Program-made: the position numbers and the translations under genes
Part shown: positions 33,019-41,787 of the stretch, in pieces
How positions within the stretch are numbered: position 1 is the stretch's first letter
How the letters are laid out: each line of letters starts with the position of its first letter
Notes under the pieces: generated by a model
Seen by the model: only the letters and a program-made list of their open reading frames with translations
Told to the model about the DNA's origin: nothing
Databases searched by the model: none
Origin: Ascidiaceihabitans sp039975415
Lineage (GTDB): Bacteria; Pseudomonadota; Alphaproteobacteria; Rhodobacterales; Rhodobacteraceae
Assembly: GCF_039975415.1 (NCBI RefSeq)
Contig: NZ_JBDWHD010000005.1
DNA length: 64,000 bases
Strand: one strand, 5' to 3'

Positions 33019-34104
33019 ATGAAACACACATTTGACATCGCGGTATTTGAAGGCGACGGCATCGGCCCTGAAATCACCCAACCCACAGTCGAGATCTTGC
33101 AGAAATTGGCGGGACAGTCGGGCGCATATGAATTGACGTTCAAAGATGCGCCAGCAGGGGCCGCACATTACGCAAAAACAGGCGCGTCTTTGCCCGAGGC
33201 GTCGATGGACATTGCGCGGCAATCGGATGCGATTTTATTGTCCGCCATGGGGTTGCCCAATGTCCGCTATGACGATGGCACGGAAATTTCGCCTCAAATC
33301 GATCTGCGCAAAGCACTGGTTCTGTTTGCCGGTGTGCGCCCTGTCACCATCAAGGCCGGCCAAACCACACCGCTGAATTTGCCCGCAGGCCGCGAGGTCG
33401 ATTTCGTCTTGATCCGCGAAAGCACCGAAGGGCTTTTCCACACCCAAGGCCGCGGTGAGGTCACGAAAGACGAAGCCCGTGAGACCCTTTTGATCACCCG
33501 TGACATTTCCGAAAAACTGTTCAAGTTTGCGTTTGATCTGGCCAAAACCCGGAAATCCACGGGCCGCAGCCCGGGCAAAGTGACATGTGTGGACAAAGCC
33601 AATGTGTTCCGCGCCTTTGCGTTCTTTCGTGAAATGTTCGATGCCGAAGCTGCAAAACATCCCGACATTGTGGCCGACCACGCCTATGTGGACGCAACAG
33701 CGCTTTGGATGGTGCAAAAGCCATGGGACTTCGACGTTATGGTCACTGAAAACATGTTCGGCGACATTCTGTCCGATCTGGGGGCTGGCCTGATGGGCGG
33801 GCTTGGGTTGGCGCCATCTGCTGACATAGGGTTGGATCATGCGGTGTTTCAGCCATGTCATGGCTCGGCCCCCGATATCGCGGGCCAGAACGCGGCAAAC
33901 CCGATGGCGATGATTTTGTCGGCGGCGATGATGCTGGATTGGCTGGGCTTGCGCTATGACAATCCGGCAATGGTTTCAGATGGGGTGCGTCTGCGCGAAG
34001 CGGTTGAAACTGTTGTGGCCAAAGGGGCCATCCTAACGCGCGATCTTGGCGGGGGTGCCAGCACAACGCAGGCCGCAGACGCCGTTTGGGGTGCACTTGC
34101 ATGA
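33019..34104 (+). CDS. Isocitrate/isopropylmalate dehydrogenase family protein
   Basis: A 361-residue beta-decarboxylating dehydrogenase: FEGDGIGPEITQPTVEIL at the start, RESTEGLF and the NAD site HGSAPDIAGQNAANPMAMI, and the metal-site FGDILSDLGAGLMGGLGLAPS. LeuB, Icd, tartrate dehydrogenase and homoisocitrate dehydrogenase share these. The substrate-specificity loop is not diagnostic by eye, and with no leu genes nearby a catabolic role on a 2-hydroxy acid such as tartrate or a malate analogue is more likely. The stop overlaps the next gene (ATGA). Confidence 0.88.
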   Translation: MKHTFDIAVFEGDGIGPEITQPTVEILQKLAGQSGAYELTFKDAPAGAAHYAKTGASLPEASMDIARQSDAILLSAMGLPNVRYDDGTEISPQIDLRKALVLFAGVRPVTIKAGQTTPLNLPAGREVDFVLIRESTEGLFHTQGRGEVTKDEARETLLITRDISEKLFKFAFDLAKTRKSTGRSPGKVTCVDKANVFRAFAFFREMFDAEAAKHPDIVADHAYVDATALWMVQKPWDFDVMVTENMFGDILSDLGAGLMGGLGLAPSADIGLDHAVFQPCHGSAPDIAGQNAANPMAMILSAAMMLDWLGLRYDNPAMVSDGVRLREAVETVVAKGAILTRDLGGGASTTQAADAVWGALA

Positions 34105-35138
34105 CCACGCAGACCCTGAAGATAGCCTGCGTCGGGGCCGGTTTTTTCAGCCAGTTCCACTATGACAGTTGGCGTCGTTTGAAGGGGGTGCGTGTGGTGG
34201 GGGCCTGCGATCTGGACAAGGCAAAAGCCGCCGCGAAGGCTGCCCCGCTTGGGGCGCAGGCCTTTGATGATCTGGACAAGATGCTGGCGGACACCCAACC
34301 CGATGTGCTGGACGTGATTTTGCCGCCATTGGGGCATGCGCGGGCCATTCAAAGTGCTTTGGACGCAGGCGTCAAAACCATCATTTGTCAAAAACCCTTT
34401 TGCATGTCTTTGACTGAAGCCCGCGAAATGACCGATGCAGCCCAAGCGGCAGGGGCGCAAATCGTGATCCACGAAAACTTCCGGTTTCAACCGTGGTATC
34501 GCTGCATCAAACAACTGTTGGCTAAAGACGCGATCGGGCAGGTTCTCCAAATGACCTTTCGCTTGCGCCCCGGTGACGGGCAAGGGGCGATGGCCTACTT
34601 GGACCGACAACCATATTTCCAGACCATGCCACGGTTTCTGATCCATGAGACTGGCGTGCATTGGGTCGATACGTTTCGCTATCTTTTTGGTGATCCCACA
34701 GCCGTTTACGCCGATTTGCGGCGGATCAATCCTGTGATTGCCGGCGAAGATGCGGGGGTGGTGATGTTTGACCATCCCGAAGGCATACGCACGATTTTTG
34801 ATGGCAACCGCCATCTGGATCATGCGGCAGACAATCACCGCTGCACCATGGGTGAGGCATTGGTGGAGGGAACAGAAGGCACGCTAAAGCTTTTGGGCAG
34901 CGGGGCTGTGATGCACCGGCGGTTCGGGGCGGTGGAAGACACCGAGATGTTGGCCCCCAGCGTGTGGCCCGGCTTTGGAGGTGATTGCGTGCATCATTTG
35001 CAGGCCCATGTCGTGGACGCGCTGCATGACAACGGAATGTTGGAAAACACTGCCGATTCCTATTTGAAAGTGATAGAGATCGAGCAGGCGATTTACGCTT
35101 CGGCGGAAGAGGCGCGGAAAATCGCGTTAGACCAGTAA
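34101..35138 (+). CDS. Gfo/Idh/MocA family oxidoreductase
   Basis: A 345-residue NAD(P)-dependent oxidoreductase. The Rossmann start LKIACVGAGFFSQFHYDSW carries GxGxxx, DVILPPLGHARAI and CQKPFCMSLTEAREM include the EKP-like (here QKP) lysine motif, and the C-terminal domain holds HETGVHWVDTFRYLFG with the catalytic-type histidine. Family members act on sugars, inositols and sugar acids. The gene overlaps the preceding dehydrogenase, so both enzymes probably act in one pathway. ATG 34101 is used rather than an upstream start inside the dehydrogenase. Confidence 0.92.
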   Translation: MTTQTLKIACVGAGFFSQFHYDSWRRLKGVRVVGACDLDKAKAAAKAAPLGAQAFDDLDKMLADTQPDVLDVILPPLGHARAIQSALDAGVKTIICQKPFCMSLTEAREMTDAAQAAGAQIVIHENFRFQPWYRCIKQLLAKDAIGQVLQMTFRLRPGDGQGAMAYLDRQPYFQTMPRFLIHETGVHWVDTFRYLFGDPTAVYADLRRINPVIAGEDAGVVMFDHPEGIRTIFDGNRHLDHAADNHRCTMGEALVEGTEGTLKLLGSGAVMHRRFGAVEDTEMLAPSVWPGFGGDCVHHLQAHVVDALHDNGMLENTADSYLKVIEIEQAIYASAEEARKIALDQ

Positions 35139-35153
35139 CGCAAAGGCCGTTTT

Positions 35154-35813
35154 ATGTCACAATCCAGCACCCAACGTGCCATTTCCGAATTGCGGCAATT
35201 GATTTTTTCGGGGGTCCTGCCTGCGGGCTCTGACCATTTGGAAAGCGAACTGGCCGAGCGGCTTGACATGTCGCGCACACCTGTGCGCGAGGCGGCGTTG
35301 ATGTTGGAAAGCCAGGGGTTGTTGGCAATGCGCCCGCGCAAAGGTGTGCGTATTTTGCCGGTGTCCGCAGATGACATGCGTGAAATTTACGATGTGCTGA
35401 CAGAGCTTGAAGGATTGTCAGCCGAACGTGCAGCCGGATACGGATACGGCGACGATGACTTGACGGCATTGGCCGCGTCTATTGCGGATATGGACAAAGC
35501 CGTAGAGGCCCGCGCCCTGGAAGACTGGGCCGAGGCGGACGATCGTTTTCATGCTGAACTTGTGCGTCTTGGCCGCAATTCCCGCGCTGTTGCCATTGTC
35601 GGGATGATGCAGGATCAGGTGCGCCGCGCACGCGCCACGACGTTGTACATTCGCCCGATACCGACGCAATCCAATGCGGATCACCGCGGTGTGCTGGATG
35701 CGATAGGGGCGGGTGATGGTGCGTTGGCACGGCGCATTCACACGCGGCACCGGGATCAGGCCAAGCGTATGATCCTTGAATTGTTGGAAAAACACCGCCT
35801 GCATACGTTGTGA
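35154..35813 (+). CDS. GntR family regulator (FCD subfamily)
   Basis: A 219-residue regulator: winged helix (SELRQLIFSGVLPAGSDHLE ... LAERLDMSRTPVREAALMLESQGLL) and a C-terminal all-helical FCD effector domain with metal-site-like Asp and His residues (DRFHAELVRLGRN near 125, and ADHRGVLDAIGAGD). FCD regulators usually respond to organic acids. It is 15 bp after the oxidoreductase, in the same operon, and probably controls the palindrome at 32937. Confidence 0.93.
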   Translation: MSQSSTQRAISELRQLIFSGVLPAGSDHLESELAERLDMSRTPVREAALMLESQGLLAMRPRKGVRILPVSADDMREIYDVLTELEGLSAERAAGYGYGDDDLTALAASIADMDKAVEARALEDWAEADDRFHAELVRLGRNSRAVAIVGMMQDQVRRARATTLYIRPIPTQSNADHRGVLDAIGAGDGALARRIHTRHRDQAKRMILELLEKHRLHTL

Positions 35814-35834
35814 CTTTAGAGCTATTCTAATGTT

Positions 35835-35847
35835 GACTAATTTAGTC
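35835..35847. promoter_or_regulatory. Palindrome GACTAA-T-TTAGTC upstream of the iron-binding protein gene
   Basis: A perfect inverted repeat 74 bp before the start codon, close to a TTGACA hexamer (35856-35861). Iron-responsive boxes proposed for Rhodobacterales and IscR/RirA-type sites are AT-rich palindromes of this size, so it is a reasonable iron operator, but no consensus was computed. Confidence 0.45.
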
Positions 35848-35920
35848 GGAAACAATTGACAAGATGGGTGCACTGATAGACTTACTGTTTTTATCAGATT
35901 TAAACGCTTGGAGATCCGCA

Positions 35921-36940
35921 ATGTCGATCAACCGCACACTCACGACAGTTATCGCCGCAACTGCCTTTGCAGCCCCCGCACTGGCCGAGGGTGAGCTGAA
36001 CCTGTATTCATCGCGCCACTACGATACGGATGAACGCCTGTATTCGGACTTTACAGAGGCCACGGGCATCACAATCAACCGGATTGAAGGCAAAGGCGAC
36101 GAACTGATTGCGCGGATGCAAGCCGAAGGCACCAATTCGCCAGCCGACGTGCTGTTGACTGTGGACACCACACGCCTGCAGCGCGCAAAAGACGCAGGCG
36201 TTTTGCAATCTATCGAAAATGCAACGCTTGAAGAACGCATCCCGTCCAATCTGCAAGACGCCGACAATCAGTGGTTTGGGTTTTCCCAACGCGCACGCAT
36301 CATCTTTTACAACAAAGCCGACGTTGCAAACCCGCCCATGGATTACGTTGCCTTGGCCGACCCTGCCTACAAAGGCATGGTGTGCCACCGCTCGTCCTCG
36401 AACGTCTATTCCCAGACGTTGCTATCTGCTGTGATCGAAAACCACGGTGAAGAAGCCGCAACAGCATGGGCCAAAGGCGTGGTCGACAACTTTGCCCGCG
36501 ACCCGCAGGGCGGTGACACCGATCAGTTGCGTGGGTTGGTATCAGGCGAATGTCAGGTGTCGATCTCCAACACCTATTACTTCGCACGCGCGTTGCGCAA
36601 AGACGTCAAAGGTCTGGACAAAGCTGCGATGGATAACATCGGTTGGGTGTTTCCAGCGCAAGACGCAGAAGGCGCGCATATGAACTTGTCCGGGGCGGGT
36701 GTGGCTGCGAATGCCCCCAACAAAGACAACGCGATCAAGTTTCTTGAATACCTCGCATCTGATCAGGCGCAGGTCTATTTTTCATCCGGGAACGACGAAT
36801 ATCCGGCGGTTGAAGGGGTAGAACTTAGCCCGTCCGTTGCGGCACTTGGCGACTACAAAGGCGATACTGTCAATTTGTCAGACGTGGCCAAAAACGTGCC
36901 AACTGCCCAGAAGGTTTTTAATAGCGTTGGCTGGAAGTAA
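35921..36940 (+). CDS. Ferric iron ABC transporter substrate-binding protein (FbpA/FutA-like)
   Basis: A 339-residue periplasmic binding protein with a signal peptide (LTTVIAATAFAAPALAEGE). The mature part starts LNLYSSRHYDTDERLYSDF, with the iron-type ligands His and Tyr near the N-terminus and the tandem tyrosines in SISNTYYFARALRKD, the classical ferric-iron binding pair. SSSNVYSQTLLSAVIENHGE also fits this family. No permease or ATPase gene follows; a terminator ends the transcript, so the rest of the transporter is elsewhere. GGAG lies seven bases before ATG 35921. Confidence 0.93.
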   Translation: MSINRTLTTVIAATAFAAPALAEGELNLYSSRHYDTDERLYSDFTEATGITINRIEGKGDELIARMQAEGTNSPADVLLTVDTTRLQRAKDAGVLQSIENATLEERIPSNLQDADNQWFGFSQRARIIFYNKADVANPPMDYVALADPAYKGMVCHRSSSNVYSQTLLSAVIENHGEEAATAWAKGVVDNFARDPQGGDTDQLRGLVSGECQVSISNTYYFARALRKDVKGLDKAAMDNIGWVFPAQDAEGAHMNLSGAGVAANAPNKDNAIKFLEYLASDQAQVYFSSGNDEYPAVEGVELSPSVAALGDYKGDTVNLSDVAKNVPTAQKVFNSVGWK

Positions 36941-36966
36941 TCCAAACTACAATTAACGAACAACAT

Positions 36967-37005
36967 CTTAACGGGCGCAGCGCATGCGCCCGTTTAAGTT
37001 TTTTT
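36967..37005 (+). terminator. Rho-independent terminator after the iron-binding protein gene
   Basis: ACGGGCGCA (36971-36979) pairs with TGCGCCCGT (36984-36992), extended by flanking CTTA/TAAG, followed by seven T. It overlaps the last codons of the convergent araC-type gene. Confidence 0.88.
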
Positions 37006-38001
37006 GGGGCTACCCAACCGTGCTTCCTTTGGGGTCATTCCCGTCCAGATATGGAAGGCCCGGTAAAAGGAATTCGGGTCGCGATAGGCCAGCAGATATG
37101 AAATCTCTTCGATATTCAGATCTGAATTGCGCAGGTAATGCAGGGCCAGATCACGGCGTGTGCCATCTAGGACATGTTGAAATCGTGTGGTTTCTGCCGA
37201 CAGATAGCGTTGCAAGCTGCGGGTGCTCAGACGCATGCGCCTTGCGGCTTCATCGATGTCACACAACCCGCTGGGCAGCATTTCGGTGATGGCATTGCGC
37301 AGTCTTGCGGTGGTTGTCATGTGGTCGGTCACAGTGGCAAGTTGGCGTTTGAATGCGGGTTCCATCGTGGCCCATTGATCGGGGTTCACCGACAACAGCG
37401 GGCGGGCAGCATCCTCCTGCGACAGGGTCAATTCTGCGGGCTCACCGATTTTGATCGGACAGCCCAGAAAATCCTCAAGTTCTGCATGGCAGGTCATACG
37501 CGCAGGCAATGTGGCCGAGGTTGGCACGATGTGTGCCCCGCTGCTGTTGCGAATGGCCTCGACAAAAAACACAAATTCGGTGGCGGAAAAGCTTAAAGGC
37601 AATGACACCGTCGGAGGGTTTGCGGATTTCACAATCTGAATCCCCAGATCCGTGGGCCGGATCGCCATGATCAGCGGCCCCACAATGGGTTTGAAAACAG
37701 CCAGACGCTCTAGCCCGATGCGCACCGTCGGGCTGCTGGTAAAGGCAAAGAAGGCGGGGTTGAACGGCCCACGCGCATAGGCTTTGCCAAGGGCCAATGG
37801 CAAATCATCCCGATTTGCCTCTGCCTCGATGGCGTACCACCCTTCAAAATATTCTTCGGTGGTGACGCCACGGGCGTCGGGGGTGGTCATGTCACCGGAC
37901 ATGCCGGTGCGTCGAATGACATTGTCCAAAGAAATGCCAAGCAACCCGCACAATTGCGGCAGGGTCGATGCGATTTTGTAGCGGGGTTGGGATGGGGCCA
38001 T
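36994..38001 (-). CDS. AraC family transcriptional regulator (OruR-like)
   Basis: A 335-residue regulator. The N-terminal ~190 residues form the arabinose-binding-like domain of the OruR/ArgR-type AraC subgroup (KIASTLPQLCGLLGISLDNVIRR ... GLERLAVFKPIVGPL). The C-terminal ~100 residues carry two helix-turn-helix motifs: CDIDEAARRMRLSTRSLQRYLSAE and LNIEEISYLLAYRDPNSFYRAFHIWTG, ending TPKEARL. The target is unknown. The flavin reductase gene upstream on the same strand is a possible partner. Confidence 0.9.
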   Translation of the reverse strand: MAPSQPRYKIASTLPQLCGLLGISLDNVIRRTGMSGDMTTPDARGVTTEEYFEGWYAIEAEANRDDLPLALGKAYARGPFNPAFFAFTSSPTVRIGLERLAVFKPIVGPLIMAIRPTDLGIQIVKSANPPTVSLPLSFSATEFVFFVEAIRNSSGAHIVPTSATLPARMTCHAELEDFLGCPIKIGEPAELTLSQEDAARPLLSVNPDQWATMEPAFKRQLATVTDHMTTTARLRNAITEMLPSGLCDIDEAARRMRLSTRSLQRYLSAETTRFQHVLDGTRRDLALHYLRNSDLNIEEISYLLAYRDPNSFYRAFHIWTGMTPKEARLGSPKKT

Positions 38002-38093
38002 TGGGAACTCCTGTTGGATCCCATGGTACAGGCGTGGGCGTGGTTCACCAGTGGGTGGCGTGAATTGTTAGACAGGTGGCGTGATGCGCAAGA

Positions 38094-38597
38094 TCAGGCG
38101 TTGACGGCCAATTGTCCGTAACGCCCTTGTTCAAACACCAGACCGGGACGGCTTGCAAAGCTGGCCTGAACCACCCGACCTAGAACCATCGTGTGATCGC
38201 CCGCCGGATGGGCCGCGTGATGTTCGCAAATGAACCGTGCGATGCAATCGTTGAAAAGGGGCAAATCCTGATCATCAAGATGCGTTTCAAAGGCGTCGAA
38301 CCCGTCACCGCGTGTGGCGAAATGGGCGGCCAGCTCAAACTGGTCAGCGCCCAGCACATGGATGCAAAACCTCGGGGCCGCAACAAACGCATCATGGCGC
38401 CGCGATCCGTTGCCGGGCGCCCACATCACCAAAGGCGGATCAAGCGAGATAGAAGAAAAGGAGTTTGCCGTCATGCCCAAAGGCCCAACCGCTGTTTGGG
38501 CCGTGATCACGGTGACGCCGGTGGCAAAGCGGCCAAAAGCGTCACGCAATTGCAGCGTATTGGTGGTGTCGGGCGTGAATTCAACGTGATCAGTCAT
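38094..38597 (-). CDS. Flavin reductase family protein
   Basis: A 167-residue FMN-binding split-barrel protein of the HpaC/flavin reductase group: DAFGRFATGVTVITAQTAVGPLGMTANSFSSISLDPPLVMW is the family core, followed by RFCIHVLGADQFELAAHFA and HTMVLGRVVQA. Such proteins supply reduced flavin to two-component monooxygenases; no monooxygenase partner is adjacent. ATG 38597 is chosen over an upstream in-frame start. Confidence 0.92.
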   Translation of the reverse strand: MTDHVEFTPDTTNTLQLRDAFGRFATGVTVITAQTAVGPLGMTANSFSSISLDPPLVMWAPGNGSRRHDAFVAAPRFCIHVLGADQFELAAHFATRGDGFDAFETHLDDQDLPLFNDCIARFICEHHAAHPAGDHTMVLGRVVQASFASRPGLVFEQGRYGQLAVNA

Positions 38598-38658
38598 GAG
38601 CTCAGCGGTGCCACGGCGCGCATGAAATGTCCACATCTTGAAACGTGCGTGTGACGCG

Positions 38659-39345
38659 CTATCCCGTGATGTCAGCTACTATTTTTGACATCGCAGCGCC
38701 GATCCCGTCTATATCACCCATCGCATCGACGCGTTGCAGCGCATTTTGCTGGTCGTAGTAGGCGATTAAGGGGGCGGTTTGCGCGTGATAGGCCGATAGG
38801 CGTCCCGCGACAGTTTCCGCGTTGTCGTCCGCGCGCCGCTTCATATCGGTGCTGCCGCACCCATCGCAGACGCCGGGTTTGGCGGGAATTTTGAAGCTGT
38901 CGTGATAGCCTTCCCCGCATGCAGCACAGGTATAGCGCCCCGAAACACGTTCAACCATCGCCGCGTCATCAACTTCAAGGCTAATCGCTGCGTCGATTTT
39001 CATCCCGTTTTCGGCCAGCAGACCATCCAGTGCCGAAGCCTGCACGTCCGTGCGCGGAAAACCGTCCAGAATCACGCCTTGGGCGCAATCGGGTTCCGCC
39101 ATGCGATCGCGCAGAATGTTGATGACGATCTCGTCGCTGACCAGATCGCCCGCTTTCATCACAGCATCAGCGGCTTTGCCAGCCTCCGTGCCCGCAGCCA
39201 CAGCGGCCCGCAGCAAATCACCGGTGCTGAGCTGCACCAACCCAAAGCTCTTTTCCAGCAAACGGGCTTGGGTGCCTTTGCCGGCCCCGGGGGGGCCAAG
39301 CAAAATCAGAACAGCCGGTTTGGTCCTACCAGAAGCATCCATCAT
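38659..39345 (-). CDS. adk: Adenylate kinase with cysteine-containing LID
   Basis: A 228-residue adenylate kinase interconverting ATP, ADP and AMP. P-loop LLGPPGAGKGTQARLLEKSFG, AMP-site GDLLRAAVAAGTEAG and DGFPRTDVQASAL are intact. The LID is the long form with four cysteines (YTCAACGEGYHD and VCDGCGSTDMKRRADD), able to bind zinc. AAGGAGA precedes the ATG. Nine bases after acs, it is probably cotranscribed with acs, a sensible pairing because Acs makes AMP that Adk recycles. Confidence 0.96.
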   Translation of the reverse strand: MMDASGRTKPAVLILLGPPGAGKGTQARLLEKSFGLVQLSTGDLLRAAVAAGTEAGKAADAVMKAGDLVSDEIVINILRDRMAEPDCAQGVILDGFPRTDVQASALDGLLAENGMKIDAAISLEVDDAAMVERVSGRYTCAACGEGYHDSFKIPAKPGVCDGCGSTDMKRRADDNAETVAGRLSAYHAQTAPLIAYYDQQNALQRVDAMGDIDGIGAAMSKIVADITG

Positions 39346-39354
39346 TCGTCTCCT

Positions 39355-41298
39355 TCAGCGGTTCATGCGGTTGTCGATCAGATCGTCCACAACGGACGGA
39401 TCGGCCAACGTCGAGGTATCGCCAAGCGCGCCGTAATCGTTTTCCGCGATTTTACGCAGGATGCGGCGCATGATTTTGCCAGAGCGTGTTTTTGGCAGGC
39501 CCGGCGCCCATTGAATCAGATCGGGCGATGCAATGGGGCCGATTTCGGTGCGCACCCATGTGCGCAATTCCTTACGCAGTTCCTCGGATGGCTCTTCGCC
39601 GCCCATCAATGTGACATAGCAATAGATGCCTTGCCCTTTGATGTCATGCGGATAGCCCACCACGGCGCTTTCGGCGATTTTGGGGTGGGCGACCAAGGCG
39701 CTTTCGACTTCAGCTGTGCCCATACGGTGCCCCGAGACGTTGATCACATCGTCCACGCGGCCGGTAATCCAATAGTCGCCGTCTGCGTCACGTTTGCAGC
39801 CGTCACCGGTGAAATAGTAGCCTTTGTAGTCGCTGAAGTAGGTCTTCTCGAACCGCTCGTGATCCCCCCAAACCGTGCGCATCTGACCGGGCCAGCTGTC
39901 TTTGATGCACAACACACCTTCGACGTCGTTGCCTTCGATCTCTGCGCCGGTTGTCGGTTCCAACACCACAGGTTCGATGCCGAAAAACGGCTTCATGGCC
40001 GACCCGGGTTTCATGGCATGGGCACCGGGCAGGGGGGTCATCAAATGGCCGCCGGTTTCGGTCTGCCACCATGTGTCTACGATGGGGCAACGCCCGCCGC
40101 CGACAATTTCATTGTACCAGTTCCAGGCTTCGGGGTTGATTGGTTCGCCCACGGTGCCAAGCAGGCGCAAGCTGGACAGGTCACATTTTTCAACGAAGCT
40201 GTTGCCTTGGCCCATGAGGGCGCGCAGGGCTGTGGGCGCGGTATAGAACTGGTTGACCTTGTGTTCCTCACATACCTGCCAGAAGCGGCTGGCGTCGGGA
40301 TAGGTGGGCACGCCTTCAAACATCAGCGTGGTGGCGCCATTGGCCAGCGGGCCATAGACAATATAGCTGTGGCCGGTGACCCAACCCACATCTGCGGTAC
40401 ACCAGAAAATGTCGCCCTCTTTGTAATCAAAGGTGATCTCGTGGGTCATCGACGCATAAACGATGTAGCCGCCTGTGGAATGGACCACGCCTTTGGGCAT
40501 CCCTGTTGAGCCGGATGTATACAGAATGAACAGCGGGTCTTCGGCGTTCATTTCTTCGGGCGCACAGACGTCGGATGCGGCAGCGCTTAGGACGTTATAG
40601 TCGCGGTCGCGGGCGTCATCCCACGCCACATCGCCGCCGGTACGGCGCACAACCAAACATTGAACAGATGCGTCGCAGGTGGACAGCGCTTTGTCGGCAT
40701 TTGCCTTCAAAGGCGTGTTGCGTCCGCCGCGGGGGGCTTCGTCTGCGGTGATGACCACCTTGGCTTCGGAACCCTGAACACGCGCTGCCAAGGCTTCGGG
40801 TGAAAATCCTGCAAAAACAATGGAATGGATGGCGCCGATGCGTGCCGATGCCAGCATGGCGTAGGCTGCTTCGGGGATCATGGGCATATAGATGACGACG
40901 CGGTCACCTTTGCCGACGCCCAGATCTTTCAGGACGTTGGCCATTTTGTTCACAGCGGCCGAAAGCTGGTTGTAAGTAATGTGCAGGGATGGGTCGGTCG
41001 GGCTGTCAGGTTCCCAGATGATGGCTGTTTGGTCGCCGCGCGTGGCCAGATGGCGATCGACGCAGTTGGCAGACACATTCAACGTGCCATCGGCATACCA
41101 GTTGATGCCCACATTGCCAAAGTCATACGAGACATCTTTGACTTGGGTGTATGGTGTCATCCAGTCGATGCGCTTGCCATGTTCGCCCCAGAACGCCTCA
41201 GGGTCCGCAATAGAGGCCGCATACATTTCATCGTATTTCGCGGCGTCGACATGTGCATTGGCTGCCATTTCGGCGGACGGTGGGAATGTGTCGGACAT
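39355..41298 (-). CDS. acs: Acetyl-CoA synthetase
   Basis: A 647-residue AMP-forming ligase activating acetate. AMP-binding core FILYTSGSTGMPKGVVHSTGGY (split over motif A3), DVGWVTGHSYIVYGPL and VDTWWQTETGGHLMTPLPGAH are typical of acetate-specific Acs, with the tryptophan that limits the acyl pocket. The regulatory lysine lies in PKTRSGKIMRRILRKIA at the C-terminus, normally acetylated. ATG 41298 follows GGAGCC. The upstream 489 bp separate it from a divergent TRAP transporter. Confidence 0.97.
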   Translation of the reverse strand: MSDTFPPSAEMAANAHVDAAKYDEMYAASIADPEAFWGEHGKRIDWMTPYTQVKDVSYDFGNVGINWYADGTLNVSANCVDRHLATRGDQTAIIWEPDSPTDPSLHITYNQLSAAVNKMANVLKDLGVGKGDRVVIYMPMIPEAAYAMLASARIGAIHSIVFAGFSPEALAARVQGSEAKVVITADEAPRGGRNTPLKANADKALSTCDASVQCLVVRRTGGDVAWDDARDRDYNVLSAAASDVCAPEEMNAEDPLFILYTSGSTGMPKGVVHSTGGYIVYASMTHEITFDYKEGDIFWCTADVGWVTGHSYIVYGPLANGATTLMFEGVPTYPDASRFWQVCEEHKVNQFYTAPTALRALMGQGNSFVEKCDLSSLRLLGTVGEPINPEAWNWYNEIVGGGRCPIVDTWWQTETGGHLMTPLPGAHAMKPGSAMKPFFGIEPVVLEPTTGAEIEGNDVEGVLCIKDSWPGQMRTVWGDHERFEKTYFSDYKGYYFTGDGCKRDADGDYWITGRVDDVINVSGHRMGTAEVESALVAHPKIAESAVVGYPHDIKGQGIYCYVTLMGGEEPSEELRKELRTWVRTEIGPIASPDLIQWAPGLPKTRSGKIMRRILRKIAENDYGALGDTSTLADPSVVDDLIDNRMNR

Positions 41299-41787
41299 AT
41301 AAAGGCTCCTCCCTTTTTGACCTTGGTATTCGTCGGGCTGCCATTCGCACACGAATGTGTGTGGATCCCAGCCTTCTCCCTTGGGCGGATCATAGCGCCA
41401 TTTGAAAAGAAAGGAATAAGTGACCGAAATATAACGGTTTCGTTGTAAATATTTTCTCTTTTATCTGAATTTTTTGTAAAGCGTCTTGTGGCAACTAGGA
41501 AATCTTGCGTGTTTTCGGTGTTTTGTTTGTCAAAGCAGGCCGGGCGTGCCACCTGCCAGTGCGCATAATTCTCGTGATTACTTTCGAAAACAAAACTTGA
41601 AGTGCGTGACATTTTGTTGCGCGACCAAAGTCGTGGATGGGTTTTTGGCAGAATCAAAGCGGCTTGAAGCCGGAACAGCACGACACCTAACGCGGGGATT
41701 TGCGCAAGTTCTTCTTGGCAGTGGGACAGTGCCGCGTTAGCTTCTTTTTCAAGCGCAGATCTGCTTGCGCATATAAGGGAGAACATC
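41299..41787. other. Long divergent gap between acs and the TRAP operon
   Basis: No credible gene is visible; the short open frames here lack ribosome binding sites and domain-like sequence. The stretch 41410-41480 is AT-rich and probably holds the acs promoter. AAGGGAGA at 41775-41782 is the ribosome binding site for the TRAP binding protein. Confidence 0.5.

Noticed and set aside
38902..40509. 535-codon plus-strand frame
   Set aside because: It is antisense to adk and acs, both of which have complete motifs; long opposite frames are expected at this GC content.
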